The notes below the pieces were generated by a model. The model had not been told where the DNA came from and searched no databases. It worked only from the letters and a program-made list of their open reading frames with translations. This document shows, in pieces, positions 25,540-34,073 of a stretch of 64,000 nt of DNA. This DNA comes from Kribbella voronezhensis (GTDB taxonomy: Bacteria; Actinomycetota; Actinomycetes; Propionibacteriales; Kribbellaceae): assembly GCF_004365175.1 (NCBI RefSeq), contig NZ_SOCE01000002.1, positions 1,054,001-1,118,000 of the forward strand, read 5' to 3'. The translations under genes were made by a program, and so were the position numbers. Every line of letters starts with the position of its first letter. The stretch's first letter is position 1.

Positions 25540-27744
25540 ATGCCCAGGTTCAACGTATCCGGAGTCTTCCAGCAGTTGGCCCAATCGGACTGGCTCAAGC
25601 CGTTTCTGGCCGGCATCTACATCGACGGCGTCGAGGTCACTCAGGTGATCCAGTACCGCAAGGCGGCTGAGCACCTGACCGATCCGGGCGATCGGGGAGC
25701 GGACAACTCGGTCCGGCTGGTCGCCGACAAACCGGCGTACGTGCGGGTCTACGTCCACGCGCTCTTCGCCGACGTGTACGGCGTACAGGGCACCGTGGTG
25801 ATGCAGCGGATGAAGTACGGCGTCTGGGTGGACAGCGGGACGCTGGTGGCGCAGTACCCCGGAGTGGTGACCGCGCCGGCCGATCCGGACTACGCGACCG
25901 AACGGAGGTCGTTGAGCAACAGCCTGAACTTTGTCATCCCGGCAGCGCTGATGCGCGGCACGTTCCGGTTGCGGGTGACCGTCGAGGCCGCGAGCAACAA
26001 GCGGTACCGGGCCGAGCATCTGCAGACCGTCGACGCCGGGCTGCTGCAGAAGCTCAAGGTGCGGATGATCCCGATCAAGTACTCCGGCGACGACCTCAAC
26101 GGCAACCACGTCGACCTGCCGTTGCCGACGCTGGCCGATCTGCAGTCGACCGTCGTCGACACCGTGAACTGGTATCCGGTCTCCCACGTCCCCGAGCTGT
26201 CGGTCGCCGGCCAGATGAACTGGTTCGTCCCCTTGTCCGGCGCGATCCTCAACGGCAAGTGCCCGGACGTGTGGAACAGCATCCTCGCCTGGATGTACCT
26301 GGTGAAGCTTGCCGACGGCGACAAACCGGGCTGGCTGTACTACGGGATGCTGCCGAGCGCGATTCCGCTCGACGGCACCGGCGGCTGTGGCGGTGGCGGA
26401 GCCGGCGTCGGGACCGGACCGGTCGGCCAGAGCAACAGCATGGGCCACGAGTTGGGGCACGTCTTGACCTTCCAGCACTCACCCTGCGGTCAGACCAACG
26501 ATCCGTACATCGACCCGAACTATCCGGCGTACGAGCCGTACGACAGTATCCAGAACCGGATGGCCTCGATCGGGGAGTACGGGTTCGACATCACCGGGCC
26601 GACCGTGCTCAGACCTGGCATCGGCCGCGACTTCATGTCGTACTGCTTCCCGCGCTGGCCGTCGTTGTACCAGTACCAGCGCATGCTGCAACACGAACAC
26701 CTCAACCCGAGCTGGCTACCGGGACCAGGAGACGCGCGGCCGCCGAACGTCCAGCTCGACCTGGACGGGCCGATCCCGCACTACATCCCCGATCCGCCGC
26801 CGGACTGGGGGAGTGCGCAGGTCAGGCCGATGCTCGTGCTGCTCGGCCGGATGGTCGACGGGCAACTGGAGGTTCAGCACGTCATCACTCTGAACACCAC
26901 ACCGTCGCAGGACGGCATTCGGCTGCCGGGCACTTCACTGCACTTCATCGACAGGCAGGGGCAGCTCCTCTCGCAGGCGCCGGTCTACCTGGTGGAGACG
27001 CTGGCCTGTGGTGGTTGCGGCGGTGGCGGTGGGTGTGGTGGATGCGGGGACAAGGCGGCTCTGGACCAAGGCGTGATCCGCGCGATGGTCCCGGTGGCGC
27101 CGGAGGGCGGGACGCTGCGGATCGTGCGCGACGACGAAGAGGTGTGGATGCGGGAGCCCGCTGACGCGCCGCCGTGGATCGAAGGTCTGCAGGCCGAGGC
27201 GACCGCGGATGCGCTGCGGGTCAGTTGGCACGAAGAGGTGTACGTCGACAAGCCGCTGCGACTGCTGCGGTGGTCGGGCGACGACGGGCAGACCTGGCAG
27301 AGTCTCGCGGCCGGGCTGGAGGCAGGTGAGGCGACGGTGTCGATGACGCCGATGTCGGCGGGTCCCGCGCTGGTACAGCTGATGATCTCGGACGGCTTCC
27401 ACACGGTGGTGAGCGACAGCGTGCGGGTCGACGTACCGTGGCGGGCTCCGGATGCGGCGATCCTCGCACCCGCGGCCGGATCCACTGTCCGGGCCGGCTC
27501 GTTGGTCCGCCTGTGGGCGCTCGCCGGCGACGCGAGCGGCCGGCCGTTGTCGGGCGACCAACTCCGCTGGGAACTCGACGGCCAACCAGCCGGAACCGGC
27601 ACGGAGGTCTTCGCCGACCTCCTCGACTTCGAGGGCGACCACCGAGTCGTCCTAACCGTCGACGACGGTTCCTCCCGCACCGTCCTCACCACCACCTTCA
27701 CCGCCTCCGACAACGGCCACCCACCACACCGCCATACCCGCTGA
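25540..27744 (+). CDS. Putative zinc metallopeptidase, large, without signal peptide
   Basis: The 734-aa protein has an HExxHxxxxxH site (His303, Glu304, His307, His313 in SMGHELGHVLTFQHSPCG) and, 53 residues on, a Met-turn-like DFMSYC (Met366); both are hallmarks of metzincin-type zinc peptidases. Residues 1-290 are beta-rich (DGVEVTQVIQYR). Two Gly/Cys loops are odd: one before the active site and one at Cys490, Cys493, Cys499 and Cys502 (C-x2-C-x5-C-x2-C). Residues ~540-734 look like two Ig/fibronectin-type beta domains. No N-terminal export signal is visible. ATG 25540 has AGGGGGTGGG upstream. I do not recognise a named family. Confidence 0.7.
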   Translation: MPRFNVSGVFQQLAQSDWLKPFLAGIYIDGVEVTQVIQYRKAAEHLTDPGDRGADNSVRLVADKPAYVRVYVHALFADVYGVQGTVVMQRMKYGVWVDSGTLVAQYPGVVTAPADPDYATERRSLSNSLNFVIPAALMRGTFRLRVTVEAASNKRYRAEHLQTVDAGLLQKLKVRMIPIKYSGDDLNGNHVDLPLPTLADLQSTVVDTVNWYPVSHVPELSVAGQMNWFVPLSGAILNGKCPDVWNSILAWMYLVKLADGDKPGWLYYGMLPSAIPLDGTGGCGGGGAGVGTGPVGQSNSMGHELGHVLTFQHSPCGQTNDPYIDPNYPAYEPYDSIQNRMASIGEYGFDITGPTVLRPGIGRDFMSYCFPRWPSLYQYQRMLQHEHLNPSWLPGPGDARPPNVQLDLDGPIPHYIPDPPPDWGSAQVRPMLVLLGRMVDGQLEVQHVITLNTTPSQDGIRLPGTSLHFIDRQGQLLSQAPVYLVETLACGGCGGGGGCGGCGDKAALDQGVIRAMVPVAPEGGTLRIVRDDEEVWMREPADAPPWIEGLQAEATADALRVSWHEEVYVDKPLRLLRWSGDDGQTWQSLAAGLEAGEATVSMTPMSAGPALVQLMISDGFHTVVSDSVRVDVPWRAPDAAILAPAAGSTVRAGSLVRLWALAGDASGRPLSGDQLRWELDGQPAGTGTEVFADLLDFEGDHRVVLTVDDGSSRTVLTTTFTASDNGHPPHRHTR

Positions 27745-28240
27745 CCTCGTACGCCGGAAAGGCCGCCCACGCAGGCTTCTACGTCGCCTGCCCCCCACCC
27801 CTACTACGGCGGCTCCTCCGTCGCCACCTCGCACCTTCACCCGTACGCCGAGCCGCAGCGAGCGGCTCGACGATCGACATGGCGAACCCCCGTTCTGGCC
27901 CACTTGTGACCAGGGGAACTGTCGTCAACCTGCGGGCCTCGTCTATGACGAGCGATCCGAGGCGTGGTGGGCGCCGGCCGACCACCGCACGTTGCTCATC
28001 TCGTTCCATCCGCGCCCGGCTGCAACGCAAGGCTCTGAGCATCCGGTGTGGAGACTCCGAGGGACGGGGAGTGTGCGACGTCGCAGCTGGCGTGAGCGGC
28101 TCCTTGCAGTGCTGGTTCGTACCACCGATGCGGTGTGGTTGCCAGGGCGGTAGGTCTACCGGAGCCCTGGGTTGAGGACGGGGCGGGGGTCAGGGTTTCC
28201 CCCTATCCCATGGGAGCGTTTGCTGGCGTACCTTCGGGCT
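27745..28240. other. 496-nt stretch without a recognisable gene
   Basis: Several short frames are open here, but none shows a start with a ribosome site, actinobacterial third-position bias over a meaningful length, or a recognisable product. A promoter for the small membrane protein lies at its end. I see no RNA gene or clear hairpin. Confidence 0.5.
28229..28234 (+). promoter_or_regulatory. Candidate -10 box of a leaderless promoter (small membrane protein)
   Basis: TACCTT lies 6 nt before the ATG at 28241. Confidence 0.55.
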
Positions 28241-28582
28241 ATGGCGACGGAAGAGATCCGTAAGGACCTGCGGGCGGCAGTGGCGGCGCGGCAGGAGCTG
28301 GGGCCGGACTACGAGCCCGAGATCATCGAGGGGTTCCTCGCGAAGCTCGACGCGCACACCGCCCAGCACCTCGCCACGCCGCCGGTGCAGGCGCCGAAGC
28401 CGAGCCGGGAAGGCGACCCGGGCGGTCTCGCGCTCGCGATCGTGTCCGTGACCGCCGGCATCCCGATCACCGCGATCGCAGCCGCCCAGGAAGGCGCTTT
28501 CGCCATCGTCATCTGCTGGGGCGGCCTGGTCGGCATCAACCTGGCCCGCTCCATCTCCCGCTTCATCAGCCGCCAGCCCTAG
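28241..28582 (+). CDS. Small membrane protein, unknown
   Basis: The 113-aa protein has a charged N-terminal half (ATEEIRKDLRAAVAARQELGPDYEPEIIEGFLAKL in short pieces) and then two hydrophobic helices (about 67-85 and 88-105) ending in a basic tail. The N-terminal segment resembles short DUF1707-like or SHOCT-like membrane-associated helices of actinobacteria, but I do not assign a family. I chose the ATG at 28241 because of the -10 box 6 nt upstream. Its stop codon overlaps the stop of the convergent gene within a shared CTAG. Confidence 0.7.
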   Translation: MATEEIRKDLRAAVAARQELGPDYEPEIIEGFLAKLDAHTAQHLATPPVQAPKPSREGDPGGLALAIVSVTAGIPITAIAAAQEGAFAIVICWGGLVGINLARSISRFISRQP

Positions 28583-29361
28583 GGCAGCGGTACCGGATTG
28601 CCATATTTGTCGAAGGCCCGGAACTCGGTGCGGCCTGATGCGCCGCGGTCAGCGAAGTTGTCGGTGTAGGCGACGCCGTCCAGCACGACGCCTTCGTACC
28701 AGGCGGGACCGATCGCCCCGATCGTGCGCGACTGGATCCGGGCAATTTCGGGACGCACCCGATGCAGGCCCCAGGTCTCTTCGTACGTTGTCGACGTCCC
28801 GCCGCCGACCGGACTGCCTATCAGGACGTGCGTCAGTTCATCGATCGTCACCAACCCTTGCGCGGGCGTCGGCTGAAGCGACCAGGCAAAGTCAGAGGCG
28901 GCGTGCCCGTGGCCTCCGGAGGCGGTACAGAACACGAGGCCGGGGTTCTCACCTGGGGGAGACACCCTCAGGAGTGCCACTACGCCAGTGAGCTTCTCGT
29001 TCTCCATGAAGGTGGAGAACCACCGCACCTTACGGCTCCACAGGACCTCTGTGCGCTGGGTCGGTGAAGTGGGGCAGTTGCGTTGAACCTTGGCCAACTC
29101 AGCCGGGCTGGCCGGGCCGAGGTCGACCTTGATCGCGTCCGGGACGGGCGTGCTGGTGATCGGTGGTGCGGTGTTGTCGCCGCGGTGGGCGGCGAGGGTT
29201 GCTCCGGCGATGACGGCGGCGACCGCGGTCACCGCTGCAACCGGGACGGCCCAGCGACGTGGCGTACGGCGTACGGGAGAAAGCATGACGCGATCGTGCA
29301 ACCGGGCGCGCTGCTCCGCGGACAGCGGCGGTACCAGGGGCGGCTCCAGCTTGGTGGTCAT
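28579..29361 (-). CDS. Membrane protein coupled to an ECF sigma factor (possible anti-sigma factor)
   Basis: The 260-aa protein has a short cytoplasmic N-terminus (LSAEQRARLHDRVML), one membrane helix (AVPVAAVTAVAAVIAGATLAA, about residues 37-57) and an extracytoplasmic domain of about 200 residues. The ATG at 29361 overlaps the stop of the sigma factor gene by 4 nt. A single-pass protein coupled to an ECF sigma gene often acts as anti-sigma factor or signal receiver, but no zinc-binding anti-sigma motif (HxxxCxxC) is present. The role is therefore inferred from context only. A much longer upstream start exists in frame but runs inside the sigma gene. Confidence 0.75.
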   Translation of the reverse strand: MTTKLEPPLVPPLSAEQRARLHDRVMLSPVRRTPRRWAVPVAAVTAVAAVIAGATLAAHRGDNTAPPITSTPVPDAIKVDLGPASPAELAKVQRNCPTSPTQRTEVLWSRKVRWFSTFMENEKLTGVVALLRVSPPGENPGLVFCTASGGHGHAASDFAWSLQPTPAQGLVTIDELTHVLIGSPVGGGTSTTYEETWGLHRVRPEIARIQSRTIGAIGPAWYEGVVLDGVAYTDNFADRGASGRTEFRAFDKYGNPVPLP

Positions 29362-30038
29362 GAAAGCTCCTCGGAGAGAGCGGTACGGGACAGGAGGTCG
29401 GGGAAACGGCGGCGGGTGCGGTGGAGGCGGGCTTTGACGGTGCCGACCGGTACGCCGAGCGCGTCGGCGGCTTCCGCCGTCGTCAGGCCGGACCAGACGA
29501 CCAGTTCGAGCGTCTCCCGTTCGTGCCGGGGAAGCTTCGCCAGCGCCTGGCGGATGGCGGACATCCGGCGTTCGTCGTCGAGCCGGCGCGCCACTTCGGC
29601 GGCGTGGTCGGTCTCGGGCGGCGGATCCGGCAGCCGTTGCAGCAGGTTGCGGAGCCGTTTCGTGGTCCGGAAGAGAGAACGGCATTCGTTGCCTGCGACG
29701 ACCAGCAGCCAGCCGCGGGCACTCGAGGCGGTCAACGGGCCCGGTGGGTCGCGCTGGAACCGCCGCCAGGTGCTGAGGAAGGTCGCCTGGACCACGTCCT
29801 CGGCGGTGGCCCACGAGGCGGTACGCCGGAACGCGAAGGCGTAGACATCGTCGGCGTACCGGTCGAACAGTTCGCCCAAGGCGGACTGATCACCGGAGCG
29901 CATTCGGTCCCACACCTCGGCGTCGGGCGTACTGCGGAGGCTCGGCCCGGGCGGGATGTTGCCAGGGCTCGGCCCGGTGGGCTCTGGAGATCCGGCGGCC
30001 ATCGGTGGCTCCGTCTCGTCGGTCAGGATGATCTTCAC
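29358..30038 (-). CDS. ECF RNA polymerase sigma factor
   Basis: The 226-aa protein has sigma-70 region 2 (LGELFDRYADDVYAFAFRR, AEDVVQATFLSTWR) and region 4 (LPRHERETLELVVWSG, TTAEAADALGVPVGTVKARLHRTR). The first 35 residues are Pro/Ser/Glu-rich and outside the domain; an internal ATG at 30002 could be the real start. It is coupled to a single-pass membrane protein gene, so it probably answers an envelope signal. Confidence 0.93.
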   Translation of the reverse strand: MKIILTDETEPPMAAGSPEPTGPSPGNIPPGPSLRSTPDAEVWDRMRSGDQSALGELFDRYADDVYAFAFRRTASWATAEDVVQATFLSTWRRFQRDPPGPLTASSARGWLLVVAGNECRSLFRTTKRLRNLLQRLPDPPPETDHAAEVARRLDDERRMSAIRQALAKLPRHERETLELVVWSGLTTAEAADALGVPVGTVKARLHRTRRRFPDLLSRTALSEELS

Positions 30039-30074
30039 ACCGGGGAGTGACCGCTCACCTGGTCGATGGTTGCA

Positions 30075-30818
30075 TCAGAGGCGGGCCAGGACCCCCGAGA
30101 GACCGCTCTCCACCAACTCCGGGCGATCTGTGACGAGGCCGTGGACGACCTCGTACCACGGGCCGAGGCGATGCCAGTCGTACGCGCGGCGGACCAGTTC
30201 GTCGCTCGGCCGGTAGGTCTCGGCGACGCCTTCGGAGAGCGCTCTCGGAGCGGCGTGCAGCAGCCAGGAGAGGTCCATCGCCGGGTCTCCGATGTGCGCG
30301 TCGGTCCAGTCGATGATCCCGGTGATCCGACCGTCGTACACGCGAAGGTGATCCGGCCCGAGATCGCCGTGAACCAGCGCGGTGTTGACACCGCCGATGC
30401 CGTCGAGCAACGACGCCCCGCGCGAGCGCTCCGGTTCCGGCAGCAGTGGCAGGACCTTCTCGCGCATCTCCGCCATCACCTCGGCCCGCTCGGCCTCGGC
30501 AGTTGCCGGATCCAGAGCCCCATGCTCGACAGCTGCGACCGGATCCACCTCGTGGAGCGCTTTCACGAACGACCCGAGCTCGCGGCCCAGCGCAGTACTG
30601 GCTTCGGCCAACGGCTCACCGACGAGCAGACGATGCCGTACGCCGTCCTCGGTCAGCTCCGGGATGGGCACCGGGAGCGGGAGTTGAGGCGCCAGCCAGG
30701 GCAGGAGACGGGCCTCGGCCAGGAGACGTGGACGGACCTCCTCGCGCCGAGGGGCGCGGTGCAGCCAGTCGCCGTCCAGCCAGGCGCGGCTGTCCCAGCC
30801 GTTGTCGGTGACCGTCAC
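30075..30818 (-). CDS. Aminoglycoside phosphotransferase-fold protein (APH family)
   Basis: The 247-aa kinase-like protein has the Brenner motif LVHGDLGPDHLRV, with His in place of the usual Asn, and the metal-binding IIDWTDAHIGDPAMDLS. The family includes antibiotic kinases and small-molecule kinases such as homoserine or choline kinases, and the substrate is not predictable. The start is the GTG at 30818, which overlaps the TGA of the NUDIX gene (GTGA), so the two are coupled. The N-terminal lobe is short for the family. Confidence 0.88.
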   Translation of the reverse strand: MTVTDNGWDSRAWLDGDWLHRAPRREEVRPRLLAEARLLPWLAPQLPLPVPIPELTEDGVRHRLLVGEPLAEASTALGRELGSFVKALHEVDPVAAVEHGALDPATAEAERAEVMAEMREKVLPLLPEPERSRGASLLDGIGGVNTALVHGDLGPDHLRVYDGRITGIIDWTDAHIGDPAMDLSWLLHAAPRALSEGVAETYRPSDELVRRAYDWHRLGPWYEVVHGLVTDRPELVESGLSGVLARL

Positions 30819-31315
30819 ATGAACGACCTCACCAGCGGGCCGACCAGGGCGGCCGTGTCGGGCATCACCGGCCAGGAAGGATCGTCCAGCTTCGCGATCA
30901 GCTCGGCCGGGGACATCCAGGCGCCCCACGCGACCTCCTCGGGCTGGTGCACGACCGGACCGTCCCAGACGCAGCTGTAGAGATAGGCGTGGTACGACGT
31001 GGCGTCGTCGGCATAGTCGCCCTCGGGGAGCTTCACCAACTCGACTCCGCTGATCCCGAGCTCCTCGGCCAGCTCGCGCACCACCGCGTCGTACGGGTCC
31101 TCCCCGAAGGCGACGACGCCGCCGGCCATGAAGTCGTAGTACGACGGATACACGTCCTTCGTGGCGGTCCGGCGGTGGACGTAGATGTCGCCGGCGCTGT
31201 TGCGGACCAGTACTCCGGTGGCGGCATGGCGGAGGTTGTCGCGCCGCATCACGGACCGGGGCGCACTGCCGCACACCCGGCCGTCGGAGTCCAGCAACGC
31301 CACGAGTTCGTCCAT
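30815..31315 (-). CDS. NUDIX hydrolase
   Basis: The 166-aa protein shows a complete NUDIX box (G-x5-E-x7-REL-x-EEL-G-I, around residues 67-90), which holds Mg2+ for cleavage of a nucleoside diphosphate linked to another group. The early segment WRAV-like LLDSDGRVCGSAPRSVMRRDN, with HAATGVLVRNSAGDIYVHRR, resembles IPP-isomerase-like NUDIX members. It is divergent from dop and coupled to the APH-like gene. Confidence 0.9.
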   Translation of the reverse strand: MDELVALLDSDGRVCGSAPRSVMRRDNLRHAATGVLVRNSAGDIYVHRRTATKDVYPSYYDFMAGGVVAFGEDPYDAVVRELAEELGISGVELVKLPEGDYADDATSYHAYLYSCVWDGPVVHQPEEVAWGAWMSPAELIAKLDDPSWPVMPDTAALVGPLVRSFM

Positions 31316-31375
31316 TTGGGCAGTCTCACACGTAACCCTGTGGACACTTCAACGCATTTAGTCGGCCTGACCGCG

Positions 31376-31381
31376 TAGGCT
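31376..31381 (+). promoter_or_regulatory. Candidate -10 box of a leaderless promoter (dop)
   Basis: TAGGCT lies 7 nt before the ATG at 31389, in the 73-nt gap between dop and the divergent NUDIX gene. Confidence 0.6.
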
Positions 31382-31388
31382 CGATCGT

Positions 31389-32909
31389 ATGAGTGTTCGG
31401 CGGATCATGGGCACCGAGACCGAGTTCGGGATCTCGGTGCCGGGCCAGCCCGGGGCCAACCCGATGCTGACCTCCAGCCAGGTGGTGAACGGCTATGCCC
31501 AGACGCAGCCGCTGGCGCGCAAGACGAGGTGGGACTTCGACGAGGAGCACCCACTGCGGGACGCGCGCGGCTTCGACCTGAGCCGGGAGGTGGCCGACTC
31601 CAGCCAGCTCACCGACGAGGAGACCGGGCTGGCCAACGTCATCCTGACCAACGGCGCGAGGTTGTACGTCGACCACGCCCACCCGGAGTATTCGGCGCCG
31701 GAGTGCACCAACCCGCGCGACGTGGTGGTCTGGGACAAGGCCGGCGAGCTGGTGATCATGGAAGGCGCCCGGCAGGCCCGGCAGATCCCCGGCGCGCCCC
31801 CGCTGAACCTGTACAAGAACAACACCGACAACAAGGGCGCGTCGTACGGCTCGCACGAGAACTACCTGATGCGCAGGTCCACGCCGTTCGCGTCGATCGT
31901 GCGGCACCTGACGCCGTTCTTCGTCAGCCGCCAGGTGGTCACCGGCGCGGGCCGGGTCGGGATCGGCCAGGACGGCAACGCGCACGGTTTCCAGATCAGC
32001 CAGCGGGCGGACTACTTCGAGGTCGAGGTCGGCCTGGAGACGACGCTGAAGCGCCCGATCATCAACACCCGCGACGAGCCGCACGCGAACCCGGACCGCT
32101 ACCGGCGGCTGCACGTGATCATCGGCGACGCGAACCTGTCCGAGATCTCGACCTACCTGAAGGTCGGTACGACGTCGCTGGTGCTGGCGATGATCGAGGA
32201 CGGCTGGCTCACCGACGACCTCAGTGTCGACCGGCCGGTGACCGCGCTGCACGAGGTCAGCCACGACCCGACCTGCACCCACCTGCTCACCTTGAAGGAC
32301 GGCCGCAAGCTCACCGCCGTCCAGCTGCAGGTGGAGTATCTGGAGCAGGCCCGCAAGTATGTCGAGGACAAGTACGGCGACGACGCCGACCGGCAGACCA
32401 AGGACGTCCTGCAGCGCTGGGAGAGCGTGCTCGACCAGTTGGCCATCGATCCGATGAAACTGTCCGACCAGCTCGACTGGGTCGCCAAGCTCAAGCTGCT
32501 GCAGTCCTACCGCGACCGCGACGGCCTCGACTGGGACGACTCCAAGCTGCACCTGGTCGACCTGCAGTACGCCGATCTCCGCCCGGACAAGGGGCTGTAC
32601 TACAAGCTGGTCAAGGCCGGCCGGATGCAGCGCCTGGTCAGCGACGAGGAGATCCGGATGGCCGTCTCGCACCCGCCGACCGACACCCGCGCGTACTTCC
32701 GCGGCCGCTGCATGCAGCAGTACGCCGGGCAGGTGGCCGCCGCCTCCTGGGACTCGGTGATCTTCGATCTGCCGGGCAAGGAATCGTTGCAACGCATCCC
32801 TACTTTGGACCCGTTGCGCGGTACCAAAGCGCATGTTGGGGCCTTACTTGACCAGTGCGACACCGCGAGTGACCTGGTTCGCACCATTACTGGGGGCGCT
32901 GCCGGGTAG
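31389..32909 (+). CDS. dop: Depupylase/deamidase of Pup
   Basis: The 506-aa carboxylate-amine ligase-like enzyme has the N-terminal MGTETEFGIS typical of the PafA/Dop group. The Dop-type segments DHAHPEYSAPECTNPRD, NNTDNKGASYGSHENYL and DEPHANPDRYRRLHVIIGDAN follow. Dop removes Pup from substrates and, where Pup ends in Gln, deamidates it to Glu. The Pup encoded 58 nt downstream already ends in Glu, so deamidation is not needed here. The position directly before pup and the above motifs favour Dop over the ligase PafA. Confidence 0.95.
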   Translation: MSVRRIMGTETEFGISVPGQPGANPMLTSSQVVNGYAQTQPLARKTRWDFDEEHPLRDARGFDLSREVADSSQLTDEETGLANVILTNGARLYVDHAHPEYSAPECTNPRDVVVWDKAGELVIMEGARQARQIPGAPPLNLYKNNTDNKGASYGSHENYLMRRSTPFASIVRHLTPFFVSRQVVTGAGRVGIGQDGNAHGFQISQRADYFEVEVGLETTLKRPIINTRDEPHANPDRYRRLHVIIGDANLSEISTYLKVGTTSLVLAMIEDGWLTDDLSVDRPVTALHEVSHDPTCTHLLTLKDGRKLTAVQLQVEYLEQARKYVEDKYGDDADRQTKDVLQRWESVLDQLAIDPMKLSDQLDWVAKLKLLQSYRDRDGLDWDDSKLHLVDLQYADLRPDKGLYYKLVKAGRMQRLVSDEEIRMAVSHPPTDTRAYFRGRCMQQYAGQVAAASWDSVIFDLPGKESLQRIPTLDPLRGTKAHVGALLDQCDTASDLVRTITGGAAG

Positions 32910-32967
32910 GGTCGCTGTAGAAGGTCGGTTGGGCGGCCTTCCACTGCGGTTCTAGGAGGTGTGTGCC

Positions 32968-33177
32968 ATGGCGAAGGACGGCGGACAGCAGCACAAGCAG
33001 CCGAAGCGTTCGACGACCGAGGAAGAGGTCACCGAGGTCAAGTCGACCGAGGACGCCGCCGAGCGCAAGGAACGGCTCGACGACGACGTGGACTCGATCC
33101 TCGACGAGATCGACGAGGTGCTGGAGGAGAACGCGGAAGAGTTCGTCCGCGGTTTCGTGCAAAAGGGTGGGGAGTGA
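32968..33177 (+). CDS. pup: Prokaryotic ubiquitin-like protein Pup
   Basis: The 69-aa protein has the disordered, charged N-terminus and the helical segment DDDVDSILDEIDEVLEENAE that binds the Mpa coiled coil. The tail reads FVRGFVQKGGE. The C-terminal residue is Glu, the ligation-ready form, whereas Mycobacterium Pup ends in Gln. The ATG at 32968 has TAGGAGGT 7 nt before it; an in-frame GTG at 32959 is too close to that site. It is followed 8 nt later by prcB. Confidence 0.97.
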   Translation: MAKDGGQQHKQPKRSTTEEEVTEVKSTEDAAERKERLDDDVDSILDEIDEVLEENAEEFVRGFVQKGGE

Positions 33178-33185
33178 ACCGCTAG

Positions 33186-34025
33186 ATGACATTCGATGCC
33201 TCCGGCCGGTTGCCGGAAGCCTTCCTGGTCCCAGGTGGCTCGTCCTTCATGGACTTCCTGGCCGGGCACGCGCCCGACCTGTTGCCCGGACGACGCTCCC
33301 TGGGATCGGCAGATTTCTCCGCCGACGTCCCGCACGGTACGACGATCGTCGCGGCCACCTTCCCCGGTGGCGTCGTGATGGCCGGCGACCGGCGGGCCAC
33401 GATGGGCAACATCATCGCCCAGCGTGACATCGAGAAGGTCTTCCCCGCCGACGAGTACTCCGCGGTCGCCTTCGCGGGCTCGGCCGGTTTCGGGATAGAG
33501 ATGGTCAGACTCTTCCAGGTCGAGCTGGAGCACTACGAGAAGCTCGAGGGCACCACGCTCAGCCTGGACGGCAAGGCGAACAGGCTGAGCGCCCTGATCC
33601 GGGGCAACCTGGCGATGGCGATGCAGGGCCTGGCCGTGGTGCCGCTGTTCGCGGGCTACGACGAGGACATCAAGGGCGGCCGGATCTTCTCCTACGACGC
33701 CACCGGTGGTCGCTACGAGGAGCATCACTTCCACAGCGTCGGCTCGGGGTCGTTGTTCGCCCGCGGCGCGCTGAAGAAGCTCTACCGGGAGGACCTGTCG
33801 GCGACGGAGTGCGCGACGGTCGCGGTCCAGTCCCTGATCGACGCGGCCGACGACGACTCGGCGACCGGTGGGCCGGACATGTTGCGGCGGATCTTCCCGG
33901 TGATCGGCGTGGTCACGGCCGACGGCTACCAGCGGTTGCCCGAGGACGAGGTCGCCTCGATCGTCGACAGCGTGTGGGCCGCGCGGCACGAGCGTCCCGA
34001 CGGCCCCGCGTCCTCGCTGACCTGA
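33186..34025 (+). CDS. prcB: 20S proteasome beta subunit
   Basis: The 279-aa precursor has a propeptide of 51 residues and then the catalytic Thr52 after PHG (PHG-TTIVAATFPGG), followed by GVVMAGDRRAT with the conserved Asp and Arg, and Lys of the EKVF segment. Autocatalytic removal of the propeptide frees the Thr nucleophile. It forms the inner rings of the proteasome with PrcA encoded next. Confidence 0.97.
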   Translation: MTFDASGRLPEAFLVPGGSSFMDFLAGHAPDLLPGRRSLGSADFSADVPHGTTIVAATFPGGVVMAGDRRATMGNIIAQRDIEKVFPADEYSAVAFAGSAGFGIEMVRLFQVELEHYEKLEGTTLSLDGKANRLSALIRGNLAMAMQGLAVVPLFAGYDEDIKGGRIFSYDATGGRYEEHHFHSVGSGSLFARGALKKLYREDLSATECATVAVQSLIDAADDDSATGGPDMLRRIFPVIGVVTADGYQRLPEDEVASIVDSVWAARHERPDGPASSLT

Positions 34026-34073
34026 GCCGTTCGCTGACCTGAGTCTGCCCGCGCTTCGAAGACAAGGATTTCC

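Noticed and set aside
23962..26478. 838-codon open frame on the minus strand
   Set aside because: It is antisense to mpa and the metallopeptidase-like gene. No domain or start signal supports it.
31389..32909. Assignment of this gene as pafA instead of dop
   Set aside because: The position directly before pup and the Dop-like sequence segments favour dop, although both belong to the same family.
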